32,724 nucleotides of DNA. It comes from Psychrobacter sp. Its GTDB lineage: Bacteria; Pseudomonadota; Gammaproteobacteria; Pseudomonadales; Moraxellaceae. A program made the position numbers and the translations under genes. Shown one piece after another: positions 8,054 to 16,307 of this stretch (positions are counted from its first letter, which is position 1; each line of letters begins with the position of its first letter). The stretch is from assembly GCA_029267175.1 (NCBI GenBank), contig JARIDJ010000028.1, positions 1-32,724 of the forward strand. Direction: 5' to 3'. Below the pieces are notes generated by a model. The model worked only from the letters and a program-made list of their open reading frames with translations, searched no databases and was not told the origin of the DNA.

Positions 8054-8750
8054 ACAGCCAGTAAGTGCCGTCAGCGATTTGGCGCTACTTGGGCTTATGC
8101 AATTGATCAGTCCAGCTTTGCCGATTGGTGCTTTTGCTTGGTCGCAAGGCTTGGAGAGCGCTTTTGAGCTTGATTGGGTTAGTAACGAGGCACAGCTTGG
8201 AGAATGGTTAGAAGGCGTACTCGCTGATGGCCTAACGCGCTGCGAGTTACCAGTTTTGGCACGCCTGCAAGGGTGCTGGGCTACAAGCGATAGTGAGGGC
8301 TTAGCCTATTGGAACGACTGGCTACACGCCAATCGCGAGACTGCGGAGATCAGTGACGAAGATACGCGCTTAGGTCTGGCATTGATGCGTCTGCTTACTA
8401 GTTTAGAGCTAGAGCCGCAGGCGCAGTGGGGTCATGCCAAGCTGCCAGAAGATCCCGGTTATGTCACCGTCTTTGCTTGGACAGCTTACCAGCGGCAAGT
8501 GCCGATACGCCAGAGCCTATTAGGCTTTGCTTGGGCATGGCTTGAAAATCAATTGGCAGTTGCTTGTAAAGCGCTACCTTTAGGACACACCGCCGCCCAA
8601 CGACTCAACGAGAAACTGCGGCCACATTTAGTGATAGCAGTAGATACTGCGCTGACACTAAGTGATGAGGAGCTTGGGCCGATATTACCAGGATTGGCGC
8701 TAGGTAGCGCCCATCACGAAACCCAATATTCAAGATTATTTAGAAGCTAA
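8025..8750 (+). CDS. ureF: Urease accessory protein UreF
   Basis: UreF binds UreD and acts as the gatekeeper or GTPase-regulating partner of UreG in the activation complex. Family features include LMQLISPALPIGAFAWSQGL near the N-terminus and GSAHHETQYSRLFRS at the C-terminus. The open frame runs back to 7845 inside the His-codon region of ureE, but that part is only the alternate reading of the His repeats. The likely start is one of three successive ATGs at 8025, 8028 and 8031; 8025 has a weak GATGGA 7 nt upstream. The overlap with ureE is about 29 bp. The protein is about 241 aa, close to family length. The gap to ureG is 76 bp. Confidence 0.93.
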   Translation: MMMEKATPTKQPVSAVSDLALLGLMQLISPALPIGAFAWSQGLESAFELDWVSNEAQLGEWLEGVLADGLTRCELPVLARLQGCWATSDSEGLAYWNDWLHANRETAEISDEDTRLGLALMRLLTSLELEPQAQWGHAKLPEDPGYVTVFAWTAYQRQVPIRQSLLGFAWAWLENQLAVACKALPLGHTAAQRLNEKLRPHLVIAVDTALTLSDEELGPILPGLALGSAHHETQYSRLFRS

Positions 8751-8826
8751 AGGTTATCCTTTTTTATGCTTTGCACTTATAACGATTTTAATTAGCAGCG
8801 CTTTTGACATTATATAAGGAGATATT

Positions 8827-9465
8827 ATGAAACACTGTTTACGAGTAGGCGTCGGTGGTCCTGTAGGTTCGGGTAAGACGGCGTTACTACGCCAGTTATG
8901 TAGCGCCCTAAAAGATTATTATGATATTGCCGTTGTTACCAACGATATCTATACCCGTGAAGATGCCGATTTTTTACTCAAGCATGACGCCCTGCCTGCC
9001 GATCGTATCCTTGGGGTAGAGACTGGCGGCTGTCCGCATACCGCTATTCGTGAAGACGCTTCTATGAACTTGGCGGCGATTGATGATTTGCAAAGCCGCC
9101 ATCCTAATCTAGAGCTGGTATTGGTAGAGTCAGGTGGCGACAATCTAGCCGCTACTTTTAGTCCAGAGCTCTCTGATCTGACCCTTTATGTCATTGATGT
9201 CGCTGCTGGTGACAAAATCCCGCGTAAAGGCGGCCCTGGCATCACTAAATCGGATCTACTTATTATTAACAAAATCGATATTGCCGAATACGTCCATGCT
9301 TCGCTCGATATTATGGAGCGCGACTCCAAAAAAATGCGCGGCGAGCGGCCTTTTATCTTTACCAATCTGTATGACGGTGTGGGCGTGGAGGAGATTATCA
9401 GCTTTATTCTAAAACAAGGCATGTTACCTGAGCGTCGTCCCGGCAAAGTAGCTGACAAAGCTTAA
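8827..9465 (+). CDS. ureG: Urease accessory GTPase UreG
   Basis: A 212-aa SIMIBI-class GTPase that delivers nickel to urease. It shows the P-loop GGPVGSGKT (10-18), the metal-binding CPH motif (C69-P70-H71), [16 protein letters not shown] in the switch region, and NKID for guanine recognition. GTP-dependent dimerisation holds Ni2+ between the two CPH motifs in studied homologues. AAGGAGA precedes the ATG at a good distance. ureJ follows after 55 bp in the same direction. Confidence 0.98.
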   Translation: MKHCLRVGVGGPVGSGKTALLRQLCSALKDYYDIAVVTNDIYTREDADFLLKHDALPADRILGVETGGCPHTAIREDASMNLAAIDDLQSRHPNLELVLVESGGDNLAATFSPELSDLTLYVIDVAAGDKIPRKGGPGITKSDLLIINKIDIAEYVHASLDIMERDSKKMRGERPFIFTNLYDGVGVEEIISFILKQGMLPERRPGKVADKA

Positions 9466-9520
9466 TTATCAAGACGACTATCTACAAAGTCGATCGCAAT
9501 CAAAAAAATGGGAGAGGATA

Positions 9521-10132
9521 ATGAATAAAATGACTACTTTGCCAACGAGCAAAATGACCCGTAAGCTACTGATGACTTTTGCTCTGATGCTTACGACAAC
9601 TTTAGCCTTTGCCCATCCGGGGCATAGCGAGCCGGTGAGTAATGGCTTTTTGAGCGGTTTATTGCATCCACTGATGGGGCTTGATCACCTATTAGCGATG
9701 GGAGCTATCGGCTTTTGGAGTATTCGCCAAAATACTACTATGAAGCGCGGTACACCTTTATTCGTCATAGGCGGCATGATAGCAGGTGCAGGTATTGCTT
9801 GGATGGGTATCAGCTTGGCAGGTATCGAGACGGGCATTGCTATGTCAGTGCTGTTAGTTGGGGTGCTGATTGCCACACTTGCAAAGCTACCGACCGCTGT
9901 TGGTGGCACTTTGGTGGCGCTATTTATGGTCGCTCATGGCTACGCGCACGGTACTGAGATGGCTCAAGGCTCTAGCATGCTACTTTATATGTCAGGCTTT
10001 GTGATAGCCACTTTAGCCATTACTTTTGTTGGTCGCGGATTAGGCGCATTAATGCTCAAAGCGGATAATCGTATGACTCGTGCTTTAGGCGGTGTGGTTG
10101 CGGTTATTGGTGGGGTGTTAGCGGCTGGCTAA
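9521..10132 (+). CDS. ureJ: HupE/UreJ-family nickel permease
   Basis: A 203-aa membrane protein of the HupE/UreJ family. It has an N-terminal signal or first membrane segment (LLMTFALMLTTTLAFA), followed by the family motif HPGH and then LHPLMGLDHLLAMGAIGFW, whose His and Asp residues are thought to bind Ni2+. Five or six further hydrophobic segments follow. Its place at the end of the urease operon fits a nickel importer. GGGAGAGGAT lies before the ATG at 9521; a second in-frame ATG at 9554 could also serve. Nickel transport is inferred from family and neighbours. Confidence 0.88.
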   Translation: MNKMTTLPTSKMTRKLLMTFALMLTTTLAFAHPGHSEPVSNGFLSGLLHPLMGLDHLLAMGAIGFWSIRQNTTMKRGTPLFVIGGMIAGAGIAWMGISLAGIETGIAMSVLLVGVLIATLAKLPTAVGGTLVALFMVAHGYAHGTEMAQGSSMLLYMSGFVIATLAITFVGRGLGALMLKADNRMTRALGGVVAVIGGVLAAG

Positions 10133-10178
10133 TGGCTGCTGATAGCATCACTGATACACACCGATCATCACTACCCTT

Positions 10179-10213
10179 CCAAAAAGCTGCACGGGATTCC
10201 TGCAGCTTTTTGG
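10179..10213 (+). terminator. Terminator at the end of the urease operon
   Basis: A perfect 13-bp stem (10179-10191 with 10201-10213) with a 9-nt loop. The T run is inside the 3' arm (GCTTTTTGG) and the 5' arm has the matching A run, as in bidirectional intrinsic terminators. It lies 46 bp after ureJ and about 33 bp before the next gene. Confidence 0.85.
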
Positions 10214-10245
10214 CTTTAAAGGTTTTTATATAAGGATATATCAAG

Positions 10246-11529
10246 ATGAATGACACTATTATCAAAGTATCAAGAAACACGGATCGCTCGCCAACCGATG
10301 CCGCTTCCACTCAGACAGTAGCTTTCTCCCACTACAACTACCTCTCAGCCCAGCTGCCGATTAATACCACTACCAAGGACTTAGTCGCCAATGATATAAG
10401 GGTACAGGCTACGCAGTGTTTAAGAAATATCAAATCTATCGTTGAGAGTATCGATCATAATATGAATGATGTGATCAAAATTAACATCTATTTAAAAGAT
10501 CTAAAGGATGCAGATAAGGATATCGAACAAGATATCAAAGCCATAGACACTATTTACGCCGCGTTTTTTCAAGGTTATCTACCTACCAGAACCATCATTG
10601 CCGTAGCCGACTTGCCTAATGATGCGTTGGTACAGATGGACGCGGTTATCTCAAACGGTAGAGGCACGCATCCACAAGCGCCAAGTGAGCTGATAAAAGT
10701 GGCTAGAAACACCGAAGAGGTACCAAGGGATTCAGCCTCCCCTCATACCATTGCCTTTTCTCATTATAACAATATCTCAGCCCAGCTGCCGATAGACTGC
10801 GCCACCGGCGAGCTGATTGCTGGTGGCATAAAAGAGCAAACCGAGCAGTGCTTGCATAATGTCAAAGCGATCTTGGCCAGTATTGAGGTGCCTTTGCAGG
10901 ACATTGTTAAGGTCAATATCTTTTTAACCCGTTTAGCAGACATAAAGGCGGTGGATGAGATTTACGCGATGTTTTTTTCGGACTCCATCATTGCCAATGA
11001 GCAAAGCTATATACCAGCGCGGACTATTACCGCGGTGTCAGCGCTGCCGATGAATGCTTTAGTGCAGATCGATGTCATCGTCTCGCATGGGGATGGCACG
11101 CCGCCGCAAGCGGTTGAAGATAAACACGGCATCGTCATTGAGGCAAACAACACCGATAAAGCACCAAAGGATCCTCTATCCACCCAGACGGTGGCTTTTT
11201 CTCACTATAATCACCTCTCAGGACAGCTGCCTATCGATCCTGATACTGGCAAGATAATTGACGGTGATATAGCCGCGCAAACCAAGCAATGTTTAGAGAA
11301 TATAAAAGCTATCGTAGAGAGCGTCGATCACGTGATGGATGATGTGGTAAAAATAAACATTCAGCTCAAAAACATCGAGGATATCGATAAGGTAAATGCA
11401 GTTTATACGCCTTTTTTTAATGCTGACTTGCCTGCTAGAACTGTCGTTGGGGTATCTGATATCGCTATGGACGCGCTCATTCAAATCGAGGCTATTGTCT
11501 CTAATGCGGAGGGAACAGCGCCTATTTAA
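10246..11529 (+). CDS. Protein of three fused RidA (YjgF/YER057c/UK114) domains
   Basis: A 427-aa protein made of three tandem RidA domains (about 5-145, 149-290 and 296-427). Each begins with a xxNTxxxP segment, then [TI]xAFSHYN and S[AG]QLPI. Normal RidA is about 130 aa and forms a homotrimer with active sites between subunits, deaminating reactive enamines and imines such as 2-aminoacrylate. The arginine matching E. coli R105 is kept in all three domains (R115, R259, R398). The residue matching E120 is Glu only in domain 3 (E415) and Asp in the others (D132, D276). Domains 1 and 2 carry short insertions before the Arg loop. An AAGGATAT ribosome-binding site precedes the ATG. It lies after the urease terminator, so it is probably a separate unit. 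Function beyond the fold is inferred. Confidence 0.88.
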   Translation: MNDTIIKVSRNTDRSPTDAASTQTVAFSHYNYLSAQLPINTTTKDLVANDIRVQATQCLRNIKSIVESIDHNMNDVIKINIYLKDLKDADKDIEQDIKAIDTIYAAFFQGYLPTRTIIAVADLPNDALVQMDAVISNGRGTHPQAPSELIKVARNTEEVPRDSASPHTIAFSHYNNISAQLPIDCATGELIAGGIKEQTEQCLHNVKAILASIEVPLQDIVKVNIFLTRLADIKAVDEIYAMFFSDSIIANEQSYIPARTITAVSALPMNALVQIDVIVSHGDGTPPQAVEDKHGIVIEANNTDKAPKDPLSTQTVAFSHYNHLSGQLPIDPDTGKIIDGDIAAQTKQCLENIKAIVESVDHVMDDVVKINIQLKNIEDIDKVNAVYTPFFNADLPARTVVGVSDIAMDALIQIEAIVSNAEGTAPI

Positions 11530-11636
11530 TAAAAGCTAGCAGCGTAATAATAGCTATACTCGCGGTAATGTTGAGCAAAATCTATTGACGCTTCACTAGG
11601 GCGTGTTAAATCTTTACAAATGAGCACTGCTAATAA

Positions 11637-11666
11637 AAGACACCCAGCCGTCAAGCTGAGTGTCTT
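11637..11666 (-). terminator. Terminator between convergent genes (for the carboxypeptidase, perhaps bidirectional)
   Basis: A 12-bp stem with one mismatch (11637-11648 with 11655-11666) and a 6-nt loop. On the minus strand the hairpin is followed by TTTTATTA, fitting termination of the M14 gene 72 bp earlier. It also lies about 108 bp after the RidA-fusion gene on the plus strand, with a poorer T run in that direction. Confidence 0.7.
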
Positions 11667-11737
11667 AGCTTATCAAAGCGCTGCTACTCAAGCTTTTATT
11701 AGCTTAGCTTCTGAACTATGCACAACGCAATAACTTA

Positions 11738-12913
11738 CTAACGCAAATCATCAACCACCGCTAACATCGCCACTAAGGAGGCCTCCCCTAATTTGCTACA
11801 GCGCTCTGGCGACCAGCCGGTCTCGGCGTTAGGCATATTATCATTGTCTTTGAACGGCATCTCCAAAGTATTGGCCAAGCAATCAAAATGCTCAGCGACC
11901 CAGTGGGTGGCAAGCGTCATATTGGCTGTGCCCGGTACATCAATCTCATAGCCCTCTTGGGTCTGAAAATCAGCACTGGCAAGCTGTAATACTTCGGTAA
12001 ATCTATCACGTAGACGCGCCAAACGGTCGTTATAGCTTGGCGTGCCTTGAGAGCCGGCTAGAAAAACAAAAGGTATCGCTTCATCACCGTGCACATCATA
12101 AAACAGATCTACCCCAGTCTCTTGCATTTTATTAATGACATAAAAGACCTCGGGGCTCTTATCTAAGCTTGGGTTGGCCCATTCGCGATTTAGATTAGTG
12201 CCAGCGGCATTGGTACGCAGATGGCCGCGCACGCTACCATCGGGGTTCATATTGGGCACGATATAAAAATTAGCTTTATTTAATAACGCTTTAGCAGTGG
12301 CATTATCTTCATCGAGTAAACCATGCAGCAGACCCTCGATCAACCATTCAGCCATAGTTTCGCCTGGGTGCTGGCGCGCGGTAATCCAGATAGTGCGTTT
12401 TTTAGTAGCTTTATTGTCGTTAACATTATTATTACCATCGTCATTAACATCGTCATCATTATTAGCCACTTTGACTAGGGTTAAGTCGCGATTATCCAAA
12501 GTCTGGCCTAAGTGCTCTAAAGTGACCAAAGGATGCGTCTGTACCGCTGCCAATAGATCTTGATGACGCTCATAGCTATAAGGGGCAAAATAAGCGATCT
12601 GAATGGTTTGGCACTGTAGTTCTACCTTTATGGTCAATTTGCCGTCTTGATAACTAGTGGGTAGACGAAACCAATAGTCGCGATCATAAGAGGCCACCGC
12701 TTGATAATTGTCCCAGCCTGCAACGTAGGAGGCCTCACCAGCATTAATAATATTAAGAGTATAGTGCTCGCCAATCTCACCAGTTAGCCGAAAATTAAAC
12801 CACTGAAAAAATTCGCCACCCACGTCTGGGCGAATGGCTAACTGAATATCTTGTTTGTTCTCTAGATTAATAACCTCGATATTACCAGCGTCAAAATGAG
12901 CTGAGATATGCAT
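11738..12913 (-). CDS. M14-family zinc carboxypeptidase, cytosolic (Nna1/AGBL-like) type
   Basis: A 391-aa protein with an N-terminal beta-rich domain (about 1-125) before the catalytic domain, the layout of cytosolic M14 carboxypeptidases. Zinc ligands are H182 and E185 (in QHPGE) and H275 (in YDVHGDE). Substrate-binding elements NPDG, RGHLR and LNREW follow at about 213-235, and the catalytic Glu is E351 (TLEMPFKD). There is no signal peptide. The frame is open to 12961, but the ATG at 12913 has AAGGAAA 6 nt upstream, so that start is preferred. An Asp/Asn-rich linker (about 150-168) interrupts the domain. It lies 81 bp after hsdR on the same strand and may be read from that operon. The substrate is unknown; known relatives trim C-terminal residues from peptides or proteins. 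Confidence 0.85.
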   Translation of the reverse strand: MHISAHFDAGNIEVINLENKQDIQLAIRPDVGGEFFQWFNFRLTGEIGEHYTLNIINAGEASYVAGWDNYQAVASYDRDYWFRLPTSYQDGKLTIKVELQCQTIQIAYFAPYSYERHQDLLAAVQTHPLVTLEHLGQTLDNRDLTLVKVANNDDDVNDDGNNNVNDNKATKKRTIWITARQHPGETMAEWLIEGLLHGLLDEDNATAKALLNKANFYIVPNMNPDGSVRGHLRTNAAGTNLNREWANPSLDKSPEVFYVINKMQETGVDLFYDVHGDEAIPFVFLAGSQGTPSYNDRLARLRDRFTEVLQLASADFQTQEGYEIDVPGTANMTLATHWVAEHFDCLANTLEMPFKDNDNMPNAETGWSPERCSKLGEASLVAMLAVVDDLR

Positions 12914-12994
12914 AATATTTCCTTTATCATTTTTGGTTTTGTGAGTGAAATTCTTATTCATTGGCGCTAGCTGCAGCGTTTAGCTTACTGAGCC

Positions 12995-15900
12995 TTATTG
13001 AGCCTTACTTAACTTAGTATCTAGCATCAATCGGATAAATTGCTTAAACTGCTGAGGATTAGATAATAGGTGCATGGTCATATCCTCAAAAGCCTCCTTG
13101 GCATCGAACATAGCGTCCTCAGCGGCATTGGGATAACCGCCTAGCATAATCTGCTCGGTGCTGTTATTGCTAAACTGCTTAACCACGATCTCGTTCTCAG
13201 TGACCTTGTCCCAGATAGTATTCATAAAATTCACTTTATCTTTATCGGTAAAGTCCTCGCCTGCGAACACCTCATTTAAGCGCTCAATAATCTGCGATAA
13301 ATAAGCTTCTTTTTTATCCTTGGGAGTTGCCGTACCAGCGCCGCTACCGCCCTCTAACTGATACTCAGACTTGCCTTCTTGCAGCTTTAGATCCTGCTGA
13401 TAGAGCTTGGAGACTCGGTAATGACTCATAACGATATTACTCAGATCGACCTCTTCTTCGTCATCGAAGCTCTCGCGTAGTAGCGGCTGCAGATTACGCG
13501 CATATAGACTGAGCTTCTCAAGATCCTTGCTATCGTAATCGACGATTTGCGACATAAACTCATACTGACGGGTAAAAGTGCCTAGATCTTTTTTGAAAAT
13601 CTCCAGCGCGTCTTGATCGGTTTTAAAGCCTTTATAGTCATTCTCCGCGTTGGTAATAAGTACCACATCGCGAGTCGCCTTAGTACGCTCAAGCATTATC
13701 TTAGCTTGCTGAGCTTGCTTACGTGCTAGCTTATAACGCTTTTGCCAGCGCTCAACCGCAGGCTTACAGATATTACTGATGGCGGCATTGGATTTGTTTT
13801 TGCTATAAAACGCCTCAACGAACTGCTCGACTTCATGCCAAAGAAAAATTTGAGCGGCACATAATTTATCATACAGATCATAAACCTTATCAGGATCAGA
13901 GACCTTGGCTAAAGTAGCGGTTTCATAATAAGGCTGAAAGGCTTCAAGAATATCCTCAGGGTCGTTAAAGAAATCGAGCACAAAGGTGCCACTCTCAGCT
14001 TTGCCTTTATAAGTGCGATTCAGCCGTGATAACGTCTGCACGCAGTCCACGCCAGTGAGCTTTTTATCGACGTACATAGCGCAAAGCTTGGGCTGATCAA
14101 AGCCAGTCTGAAATTTATTCGCCACGAGCATCACTTGATAATCATCACTATCAAAGGCTTTACGCAAATCGCGACCCTTGAGTCCGATATTCATGTTCTG
14201 TTCAGTGAACTTCTCCCCTACCAAGGCATCGCTATCCGGGTCATTATCATGAAAGGTAACCTCTCCTGAAAAGGCCACCATAGCATTGATATTGCGATAG
14301 CCATACTGAGCAATATAGTTATCAAAAGCGATTTTGTAGCGCACCGCTTCTTTACGCGAGCCGGTCACTACCATGGCTTTGGCTTGCCCGCCAAGTAAAC
14401 CTTTAATATTGTCATTAAAGTGCTCGATGATAATTTTTACTTTTTGGGCAATATTATGCTCATGCAGGCGCACCCAGCTACCTAGTTTAATCTTGGCGCG
14501 GCGGGCATCGACTTCATTATCTTTGGCAGCGAGTTTTTGCTTTAGCTGATAGACCACTTTATAGTTGGTGTAGTTTTTGAGCACATCTAGGATAAAGCCC
14601 TCTTCTATCGCTTGGCGCATGGAGTAGACATGAAAAGCGGCGGGCAAGTTATCTTTAGAGGCTGGCAGATTTGGATTAGGCAAACGGCCAAACAGCTCAA
14701 TCGTTTTGGGCTTAGGCGTCGCGGTAAAAGCGTAATAGCTTAGATTGTCACTGCTACGGCGAGCCGCTAGCACACTATCGAGCATATCTTCGCTAGATAG
14801 CGCCCTATTATCCGGCTCTAACTCGCCTGAGATCAGCACTTCTTTGAGCTGGCGCGCGGTCGAGCCGGTCTGCGACGAGTGCGCTTCATCAGCGATAATG
14901 GCATAACGGCGTGCTTTGAGCACGCTTGAGTCTTCGATAGCTTTGAGCACAAAGGGAAAGGTTTGAATAGTGACAATAATAATCGGCTGCGAATTTATCA
15001 AAGCCTCGGCCAGCTTTTCAGACTTAGAGCCGTCGCCCTCTTTATTATTAATACGTCCGACCACGCCATCAGCATGCTCAAACTGATAGATGGTATCTTG
15101 TAGCTGGTCATCGAGCACGGTGCGATCGGTAATGACGATGACGGAATGAAACTGCTTATCGCCTTGCTCATTATAAAGGGTGGAGAGCTGATGCGCGGTC
15201 CAAGCGATAGAGTTGGACTTGCCCGAACCAGCACTGTGCTGAATAAGGTAACGTTGCTCAGAGCTGTCAGCTTTACTCTCATTAATAGCTGCATCAACCA
15301 GTTTAGTGACTACCTCCCACTGATGATAACGCGGAAATATCATGGTCTCACGCTTGGACTTGCGCCCAATAGCGTCCTCTTCTTCCTCAATTTGCAGATG
15401 CATAAAGTGGCCAAGAATAGCGAGCAAATTAGCAGGGGTGAGCACTTCATTCCATAGATAGTCAGTGGCATAGCGGCTACTATCTACTGGCACATCGTTA
15501 CCGGCGCCGCCATCACTAGTGCCTTTATTAAAGGGTAAGAAGTAGGTATTATCGCCTGCCAGCCTCGTGGTCATGTAGACCTCGTACTGGCTAACGGCAA
15601 AGTGTACCAAAGCGCCGCGCTTAAAGCTCAGTAGCGGCTCAGGTTTGCCGGTATCCGCATCTTTTGGCAGACGAGTGCGCTTGTATTGACTAATAGCGTT
15701 TTGTACCGATTGTTTAAACTCAGACTTTAGCTCCATAGTGCTGACGGGTAAGCCATTGACAAACAGCACGATATCGATACGGTTACGTTTGGCGACTTTG
15801 TTATCGGTGCTAGCTTCGACAGCCTTTTTATTAGCAACGATGTGCGGGCTATAGACCAGCTCAGGCACGATACGGCAGATATTGGCCTGATAGCGCGCCA

Positions 15901-16282
15901 TGGTCTCAGGATTGAGATTGTGCTCAGGCTTAAACTGACAAAGGGAGAAGCGCGCGTTACGTATCTTTAGGCCATGACGCAATACGCCCAAAGTGCCATA
16001 AGTGCGCGAGGCTCTATCGGTTGAGTGCTCATCGGCCTTATTGAGCTGCTTGACCAACGCTTCGATAAAATGACGCTCAGAGTCGATAGGAAAGGTTTTG
16101 CAGAATTTTTGCCATTGTTGCGGCTGGGTGGTCTGCACAAAGTCGAGCACATCTTGCTCATAGAGCGCGGTCGCTGCTTGATAGTCAGCGGAGCTACCGA
16201 GCTGCCAACCTTTTGCTTGCATTTGCGCCACGATATCGGCTTGAAAGATAGACTCATAGGTGACGTTGTGCGCGTTGATCAT
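12995..16282 (-). CDS. hsdR: Type I restriction enzyme, R (motor-nuclease) subunit
   Basis: A 1095-aa HsdR. The N-terminal nuclease has a PD-(D/E)xK core with D170 and E184-L-K186, followed by the QxxxY-type segment QNAISQY. The superfamily 2 translocase has Walker A HSAGSGKS (349-356), the DEAH box (465-468), FTATPK (519-524) and the motif VI stretch QTLSRLNRTYKGK. A C-terminal helical region for binding the methylase follows. HsdR joins HsdM2S, pulls in DNA using ATP and cuts far from unmethylated sites. Full length, no frameshift. The ATG at 16282 is 25 bp after the stop of the Sel1-repeat gene and has only a weak ribosome-binding site (CGGA), so translational coupling is possible. A 10-bp tandem duplication spans the stop codon. 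Confidence 0.96.
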   Translation of the reverse strand: MINAHNVTYESIFQADIVAQMQAKGWQLGSSADYQAATALYEQDVLDFVQTTQPQQWQKFCKTFPIDSERHFIEALVKQLNKADEHSTDRASRTYGTLGVLRHGLKIRNARFSLCQFKPEHNLNPETMARYQANICRIVPELVYSPHIVANKKAVEASTDNKVAKRNRIDIVLFVNGLPVSTMELKSEFKQSVQNAISQYKRTRLPKDADTGKPEPLLSFKRGALVHFAVSQYEVYMTTRLAGDNTYFLPFNKGTSDGGAGNDVPVDSSRYATDYLWNEVLTPANLLAILGHFMHLQIEEEEDAIGRKSKRETMIFPRYHQWEVVTKLVDAAINESKADSSEQRYLIQHSAGSGKSNSIAWTAHQLSTLYNEQGDKQFHSVIVITDRTVLDDQLQDTIYQFEHADGVVGRINNKEGDGSKSEKLAEALINSQPIIIVTIQTFPFVLKAIEDSSVLKARRYAIIADEAHSSQTGSTARQLKEVLISGELEPDNRALSSEDMLDSVLAARRSSDNLSYYAFTATPKPKTIELFGRLPNPNLPASKDNLPAAFHVYSMRQAIEEGFILDVLKNYTNYKVVYQLKQKLAAKDNEVDARRAKIKLGSWVRLHEHNIAQKVKIIIEHFNDNIKGLLGGQAKAMVVTGSRKEAVRYKIAFDNYIAQYGYRNINAMVAFSGEVTFHDNDPDSDALVGEKFTEQNMNIGLKGRDLRKAFDSDDYQVMLVANKFQTGFDQPKLCAMYVDKKLTGVDCVQTLSRLNRTYKGKAESGTFVLDFFNDPEDILEAFQPYYETATLAKVSDPDKVYDLYDKLCAAQIFLWHEVEQFVEAFYSKNKSNAAISNICKPAVERWQKRYKLARKQAQQAKIMLERTKATRDVVLITNAENDYKGFKTDQDALEIFKKDLGTFTRQYEFMSQIVDYDSKDLEKLSLYARNLQPLLRESFDDEEEVDLSNIVMSHYRVSKLYQQDLKLQEGKSEYQLEGGSGAGTATPKDKKEAYLSQIIERLNEVFAGEDFTDKDKVNFMNTIWDKVTENEIVVKQFSNNSTEQIMLGGYPNAAEDAMFDAKEAFEDMTMHLLSNPQQFKQFIRLMLDTKLSKAQ

Positions 16283-16307
16283 ATTTAGTCCGTTGTTATT
16301 ATTATTT

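Noticed and set aside
10246..11529. Possible assembly artefact joining three ridA copies
   Set aside because: The three domains differ strongly in sequence and have distinct insertions, so this is old divergence in one continuous frame rather than a misassembly.
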